A model generated the notes under the pieces. The model worked only from the letters and a program-made list of their open reading frames with translations, ran no database searches and had not been told where the DNA came from. The position numbers and the translations under genes are program-made. Below are positions 17,561 to 26,209 of a stretch of DNA of 64,000 nucleotides, one piece after another. Source of the stretch: Roseovarius sp. (lineage in GTDB: Bacteria; Pseudomonadota; Alphaproteobacteria; Rhodobacterales; Rhodobacteraceae); contig JAJFIA010000004.1 in NCBI GenBank assembly GCA_021775255.1, positions 1 to 64,000 of the forward strand, read 5' to 3'. Each line of letters opens with the position of its first letter. The stretch's first letter is position 1.

Positions 17561-18264
17561 TGGGCCTGCTCCTCATGTTGGGCACGCATCTGATCAAGCT
17601 CATCCTCAACCTCATGGCTGGCAATCAGCCGGTCGATTTTGCCTTTCCAGATGGTAATCGCGGCCTGAATGAAGCGAAACAAAAGCAGGGCCATCGACAG
17701 GGGCAGCACGAAATACGGCACCAGCCGGGGCAGTTTTTCATAAGCCACCCCGTCATTGAAAACCCATGCAAGCCAGCGCAGCGACCCCGGCATCGAGACA
17801 CTTTCAACCTCGTACCAGCCCTGTCCGCGGAAATTTTCCTCAAATCCGGTGGGAAACCAGCGCCCGGTCGTCTGGGGCAGGTTGGCAAAATTGGCCCAGT
17901 AATCCCACGAACCTTTCAATAGCAAAAACGAAAATATGATGCAGATCGTCACCGAAATCAGCGCCAAAATCCGCCGCCCCTTCGACTCCAGCAGATTGAT
18001 CACAGCATCCACCCCCAGATGCGCATGTTTCTTGACCGCATAAGACGCGCCCAGCAGGCAGAGCCAGCCAAACATGAAAACCGTCAGCTCATTGCCCCAA
18101 AGGCCGATATTTTCAAGTTTGATGAATTTGATGAACGCCGGAGGATCATTGGCATAGGCCTTGCGCACAACCACGTTGATAAAAGTGATCAGCGTCATCA
18201 GCCCAAGCAGCACAGCGATGATCGTTTCTTCGATACGGTCGCTCATGGATGATTTCTTATGCAT
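17557..18264 (-). CDS. dctQ: TRAP transporter small permease (DctQ)
   Basis: A 235-residue membrane protein with four predicted helices (IIAVLLGLMTLITFINVV; FMFGWLCLLGASYAV; ALISVTICIIFSFLLL; VPYFVLPLSMALLLF). A long insert between helices 3 and 4, rich in Gly, Trp and Pro, is as in the dicarboxylate DctQ of Rhodobacter. It supports DctM in the membrane complex. It is coupled to dctM by a 4-base overlap and lies 90 bases after dctP. Confidence 0.9.
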   Translation of the reverse strand: MHKKSSMSDRIEETIIAVLLGLMTLITFINVVVRKAYANDPPAFIKFIKLENIGLWGNELTVFMFGWLCLLGASYAVKKHAHLGVDAVINLLESKGRRILALISVTICIIFSFLLLKGSWDYWANFANLPQTTGRWFPTGFEENFRGQGWYEVESVSMPGSLRWLAWVFNDGVAYEKLPRLVPYFVLPLSMALLLFRFIQAAITIWKGKIDRLIASHEVEDELDQMRAQHEEQAQ

Positions 18265-18354
18265 TTTCCCCTCCCGCAGCTTTCAAAAAAGGCGGGCCAT
18301 TTCATCAATAGCCCGCCAGGGGGGTGCACATTCAGGGCGCACCTCATGTTTGTC

Positions 18355-19356
18355 TCACATGCTGGCGTTTATCGCCTGGGCCGCGTCGATATTTTCCTGG
18401 CCCACATCGCCTTTGAACTTGTCCCAGACCGGCATCATCGTCTCAACCCAGACCTGACGCTGCTCGGGTGTCAAAATGCGCACTTCACTACCGGCTGCAA
18501 TCACGGCCTGCTTGGCCTGCTCGTTCACGGTGGTGGATTCCTTGTTGCGGGTCGCGGTAACCTCGGCCAGAATCGTCAGGAACTGATCACGCACATCGGC
18601 ATCAAGCCCGTTGAGCCAATCGACATTAGTCACAACCAGATAATCAATGATGCCGTGGTTGGTTTCCGTTATACCGTCCTGCACCTCAAAGAATTTCTTG
18701 CCGTAAATGTTCGACCAGGTGTTTTCCTGCCCGTCCACAACGCCCTGTTGCAGCGCGCCGTAAACTTCGGCAAAGGCCATTTTTTGCGGGCTGCCACCGA
18801 TGGCTTCCATCTGGGCCACCAGAACATCCGAGCTTTGCACCCGGAATTTCAGACCATTGGCATCGCTTGGTGCCACCAGCGGCACATTGGCCGACATCTG
18901 TTTCATGCCGTTATGCCAGTAGGCCAGCCCCTGAAGGCCGCGGTTTTGCATGCTGTCCAGCAGGCCCTGACCGGCATCCGACGCCTGAAACGCATCCACA
19001 GCATCGACGTTCTTGAACATGAAAGGCAGATCAAAAATCCGAAATTGCTTGGTGAATTTCTCGAATTTCGACAGGCTCGGCGCGGCCAGTTGCACATCGC
19101 CTTGCAGTATGGCTTCGAGCACCTTGTTATCGTCATAAAGCGTCGAGTTGGGATATACTTCCATGCAGGCCTTGCCCTGCATCTCGTCATTCACCCGTTG
19201 TTCAAGCAGTGACGCGGCAATCCCCTTGGGGTGCTTGTCGGTGTTGGTGACGTGGCTGAACTTGATGACAACTTCGCCCTCTTCACAACTTGCCACAGCG
19301 GCAGTTGCAGTCACGCTCAGAGCCAATGCCGTTGCGGCAGCGGTCAGGAATTTCAT
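18355..19356 (-). CDS. dctP: TRAP periplasmic C4-dicarboxylate-binding protein (DctP)
   Basis: A 333-residue periplasmic binding protein. Residues 1-23 are a Sec signal peptide (KFLTAAATALALSVTATAA). The mature start EGEVVIKFSHVTNTDKHPKG matches dicarboxylate DctP proteins, and the ligand arginine region FRVQSSDVLVAQMEAIGG is present. It delivers substrate to DctQM. It is the first gene of dctPQM, with a sigma-70-like promoter and two palindromes upstream, followed further out by the two-component genes on the same strand. Succinate, malate or fumarate are the likely ligands. Confidence 0.92.
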   Translation of the reverse strand: MKFLTAAATALALSVTATAAVASCEEGEVVIKFSHVTNTDKHPKGIAASLLEQRVNDEMQGKACMEVYPNSTLYDDNKVLEAILQGDVQLAAPSLSKFEKFTKQFRIFDLPFMFKNVDAVDAFQASDAGQGLLDSMQNRGLQGLAYWHNGMKQMSANVPLVAPSDANGLKFRVQSSDVLVAQMEAIGGSPQKMAFAEVYGALQQGVVDGQENTWSNIYGKKFFEVQDGITETNHGIIDYLVVTNVDWLNGLDADVRDQFLTILAEVTATRNKESTTVNEQAKQAVIAAGSEVRILTPEQRQVWVETMMPVWDKFKGDVGQENIDAAQAINASM

Positions 19357-19475
19357 CTCGTGTCTCCTCCCATTTTATTGAGACATTACAGTTGACGCCC
19401 GCCTAATCGCGCGCGTGCTGCTGTCATGGTCGGGCATCGGAGAATTTAGCTCAAGCTTTTGTTGTGGCCCATCAG

Positions 19476-19503
19476 ATTATCTATATTAAGGTTTGTTTAT
19501 CAA
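19476..19503 (-). promoter_or_regulatory. Putative sigma-70-type promoter of dctPQM
   Basis: On the minus strand TTGATA (19498-19503) is followed after 16 bases by GATAAT (19476-19481), about 120 bases upstream of the dctP start. I looked for a sigma-54 element (TGGCAC, 5 bases, TTGC) in 19357-19600 on this strand and found none. The lack of one fits the missing GAFTGA loop of the neighbouring regulator. Confidence 0.5.
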
Positions 19504-19552
19504 GCCCTTACGATAATTTCTTAAACATGAATTTCTATGTAATTTTCAAATT

Positions 19553-19570
19553 TGTGCGAAAAACCGCACA
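19553..19570. promoter_or_regulatory. Palindromic regulator site 1 upstream of dctP
   Basis: TGTGCG, six bases, CGCACA: a perfect 6+6 dyad centred near 19561. A near-identical site lies 31 bases away (about three helical turns). It is about 92 bases upstream of the inferred dctP transcription start, a normal place for an NtrC/DctD-type enhancer. Confidence 0.65.
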
Positions 19571-19583
19571 GATAACTACCCAT

Positions 19584-19601
19584 CATGCGAAAAACCGCAC
19601 A
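19584..19601. promoter_or_regulatory. Palindromic regulator site 2 upstream of dctP
   Basis: CATGCG, six bases, CGCACA. The spacer (AAAAAC) and right arm are identical to site 1; only the first two bases of the left arm differ. It ends two bases before the stop codon of the response regulator gene. The pair on one face of the helix suggests cooperative binding of dimers. Confidence 0.6.
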
Positions 19602-19603
19602 GC

Positions 19604-20860
19604 CTAGCGGCGATAATCCTCAGGCCGAATCCCATAGCGGGCCAGCTTGTCATAGAACGTTTTTCGCGGCAGTTTCAGCGCCTCAGCCGCGGCTGCCGCG
19701 CGGCCGTTTTGCCGCCCCAGAGCGGCAATCAGCAATGTGCGCTCCACCCGCGCCATCTGCTCCGAGAGGCCCAGCCCCTGCGCGTCAGGTGCCCCTTCGG
19801 GCATCCCCAGAACAAACCGCATCGCCGCAGACATCACCGCGCGCGCATTGCCGGGCCAGTCCTGCGCCATCAGCGCCGCCAGATGATCGGGGGGAATATC
19901 CGGCGCGGCTATGCCTGATTGCTCGGCGGCCTGCGCCACATACTGGCGAAACAACACCGGAATATCTTCGGGCCGCTCGGCCAAGGACGGGATTCGCACC
20001 GGCATGACATCCAGCCGGTAATACAGTTCGGCATGAAAGCCCTTCGCCACCTCAGACTCAAGATCCATGGTTGATCCGGTCAAAATCCGGGTGCCTGCAC
20101 CAGAATCTGTACCGTCTTCTATGCACGCCAGCAGCGCATATTGCGTCTCGGACGGCAGCGCACTGATTTCATCAAGAAACAGGCTGCCTCCGGCGGCATC
20201 GGCCCACGCAGAATTAAGGCCTTCGGGGCCAAGTGCCACTGCCGTTTTCTTGACGAACGGCCCAGCGGCCATGGGTGACATTAGATGGATCACCTCGGCC
20301 ACCTTGGAAACCCCGGCCCCCGGCGGCCCCTTGATCAGAACCACAGCCCCGGTGCGCGCCACCGCCCGCACCCTTGCGCGCAATTCCCCGGCCAGTTTCG
20401 AGGTGCCGAACAACATCCGCGCCGCCGGATCGCCGGTTTCCAGTTGCAGCTTCAGCGCCCGGTTTTCCAGCACCATCGCCCGCGCCGCCAGCGCCCGGCG
20501 CAACACCGCCACCAGATCGGCGGGCGCACAGGGTTTTTCCAGAAATCCAAACGCCCCCCTGGCCATGGCATCCACCGCCATCGGAATATCGCCCTCACCG
20601 GTCAACAACACCACCGGCAGATCAGCATCGGCCTCATGGGCATAGTGCAACAGGTGAAACCCATCGCGCCCCGGCATCCGGATATCCGATAGGATCACAC
20701 CCTCGAACGCCGCCGTGATATGATCCTTGGCGGCAATGAAAGACCCGGCCGAGATTGAAATAAGATCAGCCAGTTCAAGGGTTTGCACCAATGCTTCACG
20801 CACAGCGGCATCATCATCCACCACCAGAACCCTGTAAAGTGCCGCCTCAGGCCTGCTCAT
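19604..20860 (-). CDS. DctD-like response regulator lacking GAFTGA
   Basis: A 418-residue NtrC/DctD-type regulator. The receiver domain (1-125) has acidic DDD at 15-17, phospho-acceptor D59 in SDIRMPG and K109. The central AAA+ domain is degenerate: the Walker A site reads GPPGAGVS (178-185) with valine where lysine is needed, and about 20 residues including the sigma-54-contacting GAFTGA loop are missing between KKTAVAL and AAGGSLFLDE. Walker B (LFLDE) and the arginine-rich ELYYRLDVMPVRIP remain. A Fis-type helix-turn-helix ends the protein. It likely works with sigma-70, as NtrC of Rhodobacter capsulatus does. It overlaps the kinase gene by 4 bases and precedes dctPQM. Confidence 0.85.
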   Translation of the reverse strand: MSRPEAALYRVLVVDDDAAVREALVQTLELADLISISAGSFIAAKDHITAAFEGVILSDIRMPGRDGFHLLHYAHEADADLPVVLLTGEGDIPMAVDAMARGAFGFLEKPCAPADLVAVLRRALAARAMVLENRALKLQLETGDPAARMLFGTSKLAGELRARVRAVARTGAVVLIKGPPGAGVSKVAEVIHLMSPMAAGPFVKKTAVALGPEGLNSAWADAAGGSLFLDEISALPSETQYALLACIEDGTDSGAGTRILTGSTMDLESEVAKGFHAELYYRLDVMPVRIPSLAERPEDIPVLFRQYVAQAAEQSGIAAPDIPPDHLAALMAQDWPGNARAVMSAAMRFVLGMPEGAPDAQGLGLSEQMARVERTLLIAALGRQNGRAAAAAEALKLPRKTFYDKLARYGIRPEDYRR

Positions 20861-22563
20861 GCCGCCGCCTCTTCACTGCAATATTCCAGCTCAACCGTAA
20901 ACATCGCCCCGCCCGCTACATTGGCCCCGCGAATATTGCCGCCAAAGCTTTGTACCAGCCCGTATGAGATCGAAAGGCCCAGCCCCATGCCCTCATCATC
21001 ACTGACTTCCTTGGTGGAATAAAACGGCTCAAATATCCGGTCCGGATCGGCAATGCCCGGCCCTGTATCGCGAATGGTGACGCTCAGCCTGCGTTTGGCA
21101 TTCAGCGCAATCTCAATGCGCTTTTCGCCCTCCTGTCCGGCCATGGCATCTGCGGCATTGTTGATCAGATTGACAAACACCTGCCCCAGCCGGACCTCCC
21201 CGCCCCAGGCAAAAACCGGTTGATTGTCGGGCGCCCAGTTCAACGTGATATTTTCTGCGCGCAGTCTTGCATCGGTCAGTTCCACCGCCGTATTGATCAC
21301 CTGCACCAGATCAACCTTGCCCATCGGCTCGTTTTCATTGCGTGAAAACGCCCGCAAATTCTTGATGATCCGCGCCGCCCGCGTCGCCAGTTGCGAGATG
21401 CGCAACAGATTTTTCCCCACCGCACCTGGTTTGCCTTTTTTCAGAAATGCAGCCCCATTATCGGCATATTGCCGGATCGCCATCAATGGCTGATTAAGCT
21501 CATGGCTGATCCCGGCGCTCATCTGCCCTAAAGCGCTGAGCTTACCCGCCTGCACCAGATCGGCCTGCGCCTGTTTCAGCGCCCGGTTGGTGCCGGATAA
21601 TTCTGCTGTGCGCTCGGCCACGCGCTCTTCAAGCATCATGTTGGCGCGTGCCAATGTGCGCCGCCGTTCAGCCGTCAGGAATAAAAATGCACCAAATATC
21701 AAACAGATAAGGGCAAAAACCAAGGCCTGCAAACCGGCCAGGCGCAGGGCGGGATTGACATTGATCACCGCGTGTCCTGTCATTCCTATCACCGGGATCG
21801 GCTGTTTCAGATGCAAGGCGCGGCGCGGCAGATACGCCCCCCAGTTCATCTGCCAAATCTCATACCGGCCCAAATGCGAGGCGTGGAAATCCGGCGCAGG
21901 CCCCTTGCCCGGTTGCAACCCGATGCCCCCGGCCCCGCTTTGCCAGAACAACAGCTCGGAGCGGTTGGATAAAAAAACATCCCCCTCCGATGTGGTGAAA
22001 AACACCGCCGGGTGCCCGCCGATCCAATCCCATTCCAGCTCGGCCACATCAACCATGACGATCAGCACCCCGGTCACATCCCCCGCCTTGCCAAAACCCG
22101 GCGCCGCATAGACATAGGCCCGGTCGTTTTGTGCGCCATAAAGGCCATGCTCCACCCCAAGCGCACCGGTCATGGCCCGGCGAAAATAGCCGCTTTGCCG
22201 CAGGTTTTCCGGCACATCCCCCGCCCGCGCCAGCACAGCACCTTTGGCATTGGTATAGATCAGGCCAAGTGCGCCGGTTTTATCAGCCGCCTCAAGCAAC
22301 AGCCGGTTGGCCGCCGCCGCATCGCCGCCCGTGTTCAGGCTTGCCAGCGCCGGATGCTCGGCCATCAGAACCGCCAGTTCCTGATAGCGCCGCAACTGCC
22401 CGGTAAAGCGGTCTGTTGCCAGTGCCAGATCGGCGCGGCCCTGCTTTTCAAGCTGTCCCAGCGCTTGTGCATAGCCATAACGCCAGATGCCCGCAGCACA
22501 CAGCGCAACGATCAGCAAAAACACTGTCACAATCAGCAATCTTGATCGGGTTACACCTGTCAT
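20857..22563 (-). CDS. DctB-like membrane sensor histidine kinase
   Basis: A 568-residue sensor kinase. Helix 1 is at residues 9-27 and helix 2 at 278-298; between them lies a periplasmic region of 250 residues that fits the Cache/PAS-like dicarboxylate sensor fold of DctB. A coiled linker (310-340) leads to the dimerisation domain with His354 in SHELNQPLMAI, then an ATPase domain with N box (VNLINNAADA), G1 (DTGPGI) and G2 (GMGLGLS). It should phosphorylate the regulator encoded immediately downstream in response to external dicarboxylate. Length and layout are normal for DctB. Confidence 0.9.
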   Translation of the reverse strand: MTGVTRSRLLIVTVFLLIVALCAAGIWRYGYAQALGQLEKQGRADLALATDRFTGQLRRYQELAVLMAEHPALASLNTGGDAAAANRLLLEAADKTGALGLIYTNAKGAVLARAGDVPENLRQSGYFRRAMTGALGVEHGLYGAQNDRAYVYAAPGFGKAGDVTGVLIVMVDVAELEWDWIGGHPAVFFTTSEGDVFLSNRSELLFWQSGAGGIGLQPGKGPAPDFHASHLGRYEIWQMNWGAYLPRRALHLKQPIPVIGMTGHAVINVNPALRLAGLQALVFALICLIFGAFLFLTAERRRTLARANMMLEERVAERTAELSGTNRALKQAQADLVQAGKLSALGQMSAGISHELNQPLMAIRQYADNGAAFLKKGKPGAVGKNLLRISQLATRAARIIKNLRAFSRNENEPMGKVDLVQVINTAVELTDARLRAENITLNWAPDNQPVFAWGGEVRLGQVFVNLINNAADAMAGQEGEKRIEIALNAKRRLSVTIRDTGPGIADPDRIFEPFYSTKEVSDDEGMGLGLSISYGLVQSFGGNIRGANVAGGAMFTVELEYCSEEAAA

Positions 22564-22576
22564 GAGCCGCAGCTTA

Positions 22577-23038
22577 TCAAAGCGGCAGCATGGTTGTCGA
22601 TTTGATCTCTTCCATCGACAAAAGTGCGGTCACGTTATGCACCTTCACCTCGGATATAAGCGCTTGATAAAACACATCATAAGCGCGGGCATTTTCCACC
22701 CGGACCTTGAGAATATAATCAATATCGCCCGCCAGCCGGTGCGCCTCCTGCACCTCGGGCCGGTCCTGCAGGGCCTTGAGGAATTTCGCCTGCCAGCCCG
22801 CATCATGCTCGGAGGTGCGAATAAGCACGAAAAAACACGCCTCAAATCCCAGCGCCTCGGCGTCAAGCACATAGGTCTGTTGCCGGATCACCCCGGCTTC
22901 GCGCAGCTTGCGAATCCGGTTCCATACGGGCGTCTTGGAACTGCCCACAATACGGGCAATATCATCCAGTGATTGCCCCGCGTCCTGCTGCAACTGCACA
23001 AGGATTTTTCGATCAAGTTCATCAATGCGAACAGTCAT
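22577..23038 (-). CDS. Lrp/AsnC-family regulator
   Basis: A 153-residue regulator: a helix-turn-helix (ELDRKILVQLQQDAGQSLDD, then IVGSSKTPVWNRIRKLREAG) followed by the RAM ligand-binding domain. I start at ATG 23038; the upstream 19 residues from 23095 look like untranslated leader. It is divergent from the CysG-like gene of the sulfite reduction cluster with 143 bases between, so it probably controls that cluster. In other Rhodobacteraceae an Lrp-type gene holds the same place. The ligand, perhaps cysteine or another amino acid, is not known. Confidence 0.85.
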   Translation of the reverse strand: MTVRIDELDRKILVQLQQDAGQSLDDIARIVGSSKTPVWNRIRKLREAGVIRQQTYVLDAEALGFEACFFVLIRTSEHDAGWQAKFLKALQDRPEVQEAHRLAGDIDYILKVRVENARAYDVFYQALISEVKVHNVTALLSMEEIKSTTMLPL

Positions 23039-23181
23039 TTTGATTTCTTCTCTTTCATGGAACATCCCGCGCCAATACGTTAACAACCAAAACAAATGTT
23101 CTTATTCACCGCAAGCTATGGCGCAATATCGGGAATATTTCCTATATTGAGGGAAGTCAACCAGATCAAAGGCCGCCCCTG

Positions 23182-24168
23182 ATGAAACATTTCCCGATCT
23201 TTCTTGCCCTTGATGCCCGCCCCGTTGCCCTTTCGGGCGGCGGCGAGGCGGCACTGGCAAAGCTGCGGTTGCTCATGAAAACCGATGCCAGGCTGACGGT
23301 TTACAGCCCCACCCCCGCGCCCGAGATCGTGAATTGGGCCAATCAGGCCCGCCTGACCCTGATCCGCCGCCCTTTGACCACCGGTGACACATCGGGCTGC
23401 ACGCTTTTTTACGCCGCCGATGAGGACACCACCGAGGACACCCGCACAAGCGCGATTGCCCATGCGGATGGCGCATTGGTCAATATCGTCGATGATCTGG
23501 CGGGCAGCGATTTCATCACCCCCGCGATTGTTGACCGCGCCCCGGTTACCGTGGCCATCGGCACCGAGGGCACCGCCCCGGTGCTGGCCCGCGCGATCAA
23601 GGCTGATCTTGAGGCGCGCCTGCCCGCTTCTTTGGGCCTTCTGGCGCACGCGGCAAAGAAATTCCGCCATATGGCCGACCGCCTGCCGAAAGGCCGGGCG
23701 CGGCGCGCGTTCTGGTCTGAGTTTTTCTTCAAGTCCGGGCCGCATGCGCTGGATCACGATCCCGGGGCCGATCTGAGCGCCACACTGAAAACCCGGCTCA
23801 TGGCGCAAATGGCCGCCCGCCCCGGCACAGGCCGCATCACATTCGCCGTGGTGGCCGCGGCCGATCCTGAACTGTTGCCGCTCAAGACCCGCACCATCCT
23901 GCATGAGGCTGATCTGGTTTTGCATGGGGCGGATATCGCCCCTGAAATCCTTGAGCTGGCCCGGCGCGAAGCCAAATTTGGCCCCCTGCCCAAAACAGCC
24001 CGGCCCCTGACCGAAGCCGCAACCAACGGCCTGCATACAATCTGCCTGACCGCCTCAGCGCCGCATTCGCACCTGCTGGCCGCCGCCCGCGCGGCTGGCA
24101 TTCAAACCCATATCATTCCGGGGATCGCCCCGTTGCCCCTGCTGACCGACATGAAGGAGACCGCATGA
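23182..24168 (+). CDS. CysG-like siroheme synthase with degenerate methyltransferase tail
   Basis: A 328-residue protein. Residues 1-215 match the CysG N-terminal part (precorrin-2 dehydrogenase/sirohydrochlorin ferrochelatase): FLALDARPVALSGGGEAALAK is the NAD-binding loop, followed by DDLAGSDFITPAIVDRAPV and the helical domain. Residues 216-328 look like a truncated, decayed uroporphyrinogen-III methyltransferase: the family's glycine-rich GAGPGDPDLLT is replaced by VVAAADPELLP and the rest of the domain is missing. It should make siroheme for the reductase downstream, with methylation supplied by another enzyme. It overlaps DUF2849 by 4 bases. Confidence 0.8.
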   Translation: MKHFPIFLALDARPVALSGGGEAALAKLRLLMKTDARLTVYSPTPAPEIVNWANQARLTLIRRPLTTGDTSGCTLFYAADEDTTEDTRTSAIAHADGALVNIVDDLAGSDFITPAIVDRAPVTVAIGTEGTAPVLARAIKADLEARLPASLGLLAHAAKKFRHMADRLPKGRARRAFWSEFFFKSGPHALDHDPGADLSATLKTRLMAQMAARPGTGRITFAVVAAADPELLPLKTRTILHEADLVLHGADIAPEILELARREAKFGPLPKTARPLTEAATNGLHTICLTASAPHSHLLAAARAAGIQTHIIPGIAPLPLLTDMKETA

Positions 24169-24479
24169 TGCCCCGCAATTTTACCCCCAAAGTGATCACT
24201 GCCAATGCCCTGATCGAGGGCGATGTGGTATATCTGACCGCCGATGACAGTTGGACGCGGCAGTTATCCCAGGCTGACCTCATCACCGATGAGGCCGACG
24301 CGCAACTGCGTCTGCTACAGGCCGAAGCGCAGTCTGATCTGGTGGTTGGCGTCTACCTCAGCGATGCCATCCCCGGCCCGGATGGCCCCGAGCCCACGCA
24401 TTTCCGCGAGGAATTTCGCCGCACCGGACCGTCAAACTACAACCATGGCAAACAGGCCGAAGCCTTGTCCCGGGCCTGA
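24165..24479 (+). CDS. DUF2849 protein of the sulfite reduction operon
   Basis: A 104-residue small protein of the DUF2849 family, found almost always between cysG and the sulfite reductase gene in alphaproteobacteria. It has no signal, membrane segment or known motif; its role may be assembly or siroheme delivery, which is inference from position. ATG overlaps the CysG stop. Its last codons (Ser-Arg-Ala-stop) fall inside a palindromic repeat (24469-24525), so the C-terminal end may have been set by repeat insertion. Confidence 0.85.
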   Translation: MMPRNFTPKVITANALIEGDVVYLTADDSWTRQLSQADLITDEADAQLRLLQAEAQSDLVVGVYLSDAIPGPDGPEPTHFREEFRRTGPSNYNHGKQAEALSRA

Positions 24480-24525
24480 CCCGGGATCTCTTAGCCAATC
24501 AAGAGACCCCGGATCAAGTCCGGGG
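24469..24525. repeat. CCGGG-type palindromic repeat across DUF2849 stop codon
   Basis: Two arms, 24469-24490 and 24503-24525, pair at 18 of 22 positions around a 12-base loop; each arm is itself nearly palindromic (left CCCGGG and CCCGGG; right CCCCGGA and TCCGGGG). It contains the DUF2849 stop and ends 17 bases before cysI. A half copy lies within ftsY at 50601-50623. Repeats of this type recur widely in proteobacterial genomes. Confidence 0.7.
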
Positions 24526-24541
24526 TGTGAAGGAGCAAAGA

Positions 24542-26209
24542 ATGTACACCCATTCCGAATTCGACGCCGCTTTTGTGGCCGAGCGCAACCGCCAATTTCG
24601 CGCCCAGGTCGAGCGCCGCATCAATGGCCATCTGACCGAGGATGAGTTCAAACCCCTGCGCCTGATGAACGGGCTTTATCTGCAACTGCACGCTTATATG
24701 CTCAGGGTGGCGATCCCCTATGGCACATTGAACAGCCGCCAGATGCATAAACTGGCGGATATTGCCGACAGGTGGGATAAGGGCTACGGCCATTTCACCA
24801 CAAGGCAGAATATTCAGTATAACTGGCCCGATCTGCGCGATGTGCCGGATATGCTGGATGCTTTGGCTGAGGTCGGCATGCACGCCATTCAGACCTCGGG
24901 CAACACCATCCGCAACGTCACCGCCGACCATTTTGCAGGGGCCGCGGCGGATGAGATTGCCGATCCGCGCCCGGTGGCTGAATTGATCCGGCAATGGTCC
25001 ACCGATCACCCGGAATTTCAGTTCCTGCCGCGCAAATTCAAGGTCGCCGTCACCGGCAGCCCCAATGACCGCGCCGTCACCCGCGCCCATGACATTGGCC
25101 TGCGCATGGTCACGCAAAACGGCAGGCCCGGCTTTGAAGTGATCATCGGTGGCGGCCTCGGCCGTACTCCGATGATTGGCAAGGTGATCCGCGAGTTTCT
25201 GCCGCAGGAGGATCTGCTGCCCTATCTTGAGGCCGTGGTCAGCGTCTGGAACCTTCTGGGCCGGCGCGACAACAAGTTCAAGGCGCGCATCAAGATCACC
25301 GTGCACGAGCATGGGCTTGAGGATATCCGCACCCGTGTGGAGGAACGCTTTGCCCTGATCCGCCCGGATTTCACCGGTGTTGATCAAAAATTATTCAATG
25401 ATATCAAAGCGTCATTCGCGGCACCGGTGTTCCGTGAGGCCCCCACGGCCCAGTATGAGACCGCCTATAAGCATGATCCCATCTTCCGCTCCTGGGCCGA
25501 TACCAATCTGGCCGCTCACCGCGCGCCGGGCTATGCGATCGTGCAGATCAGCCTCAAGGCCCATGGTGCCACGCCGGGCGATGCCAGCTCGGATCAGATG
25601 CGGGTAATGGCCGATCTGGCGCAGGCTTACGGCCATGACGAGCTGCGCATTAGCCACGAGCAAAACGTGATCCTGCCGCATGTTCATAAATCCGACCTGC
25701 CCACACTGCACGCGATGCTGAAAAAGCATGGGCTGGCCACCGCCAATATCGGCCTGATCAGCGATATTATCGCTTGCCCCGGCATGGATTATTGTGCTCT
25801 GGCCACCGCCCGCTCGATCCCTGTCGCGCAGGAGATTGCCACCCGGTTTGACGAATTGAAGCTTGAGCATGACATTGGCCATCTCAAGATCAAGATCTCG
25901 GGCTGCATCAATGCCTGCGGCCATCATCATGTGGGCCATATCGGCATTCTCGGGCTGGACCGCGCAGGCGTGGAAAACTACCAGATCACCCTTGGCGGAG
26001 ATCATACCGAGACCGCACAACTGGGTGATCGTACCGGTCCGGGGTTTTCGGCCGATCGGATCATCCCCGCGATTGAACGGATTGTGTTCACCTATCTTGA
26101 CCTGCGCCAGGGTGCGGATGAGGATTTCCTGACGGCCTATCGCCGCCTTGGCCTCGCGCCGTTCAAAGCTGCCCTTTATGATGAGGCCCCGGCCTATGCC
26201 GCTCAGTGA
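24542..26209 (+). CDS. cysI: Assimilatory sulfite (nitrite/sulfite) reductase, hemoprotein
   Basis: A 555-residue siroheme and 4Fe-4S enzyme that reduces sulfite to sulfide with six electrons. The siroheme-binding HFTTRQNIQYNW lies near residue 78, and the cluster cysteines are C412 and C418 (CPGMDYC) and C455 and C459 (GCINACGHHHVG). The start at 24542 is preceded by GGAG. The related ferredoxin-nitrite reductases share these motifs, but the flanking cysH, CysG-like, DUF2849 and DUF934 genes point to sulfite. The ferredoxin-NADP reductase nearby may supply electrons, since no CysJ flavoprotein is seen. Confidence 0.93.
   Translation: MYTHSEFDAAFVAERNRQFRAQVERRINGHLTEDEFKPLRLMNGLYLQLHAYMLRVAIPYGTLNSRQMHKLADIADRWDKGYGHFTTRQNIQYNWPDLRDVPDMLDALAEVGMHAIQTSGNTIRNVTADHFAGAAADEIADPRPVAELIRQWSTDHPEFQFLPRKFKVAVTGSPNDRAVTRAHDIGLRMVTQNGRPGFEVIIGGGLGRTPMIGKVIREFLPQEDLLPYLEAVVSVWNLLGRRDNKFKARIKITVHEHGLEDIRTRVEERFALIRPDFTGVDQKLFNDIKASFAAPVFREAPTAQYETAYKHDPIFRSWADTNLAAHRAPGYAIVQISLKAHGATPGDASSDQMRVMADLAQAYGHDELRISHEQNVILPHVHKSDLPTLHAMLKKHGLATANIGLISDIIACPGMDYCALATARSIPVAQEIATRFDELKLEHDIGHLKIKISGCINACGHHHVGHIGILGLDRAGVENYQITLGGDHTETAQLGDRTGPGFSADRIIPAIERIVFTYLDLRQGADEDFLTAYRRLGLAPFKAALYDEAPAYAAQ

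Noticed and set aside
19357-19600. Sigma-54 promoter expected upstream of dctP
   Set aside because: No TGGCAC-N5-TTGC-like pair is visible on the minus strand; the region better fits a sigma-70-type promoter.
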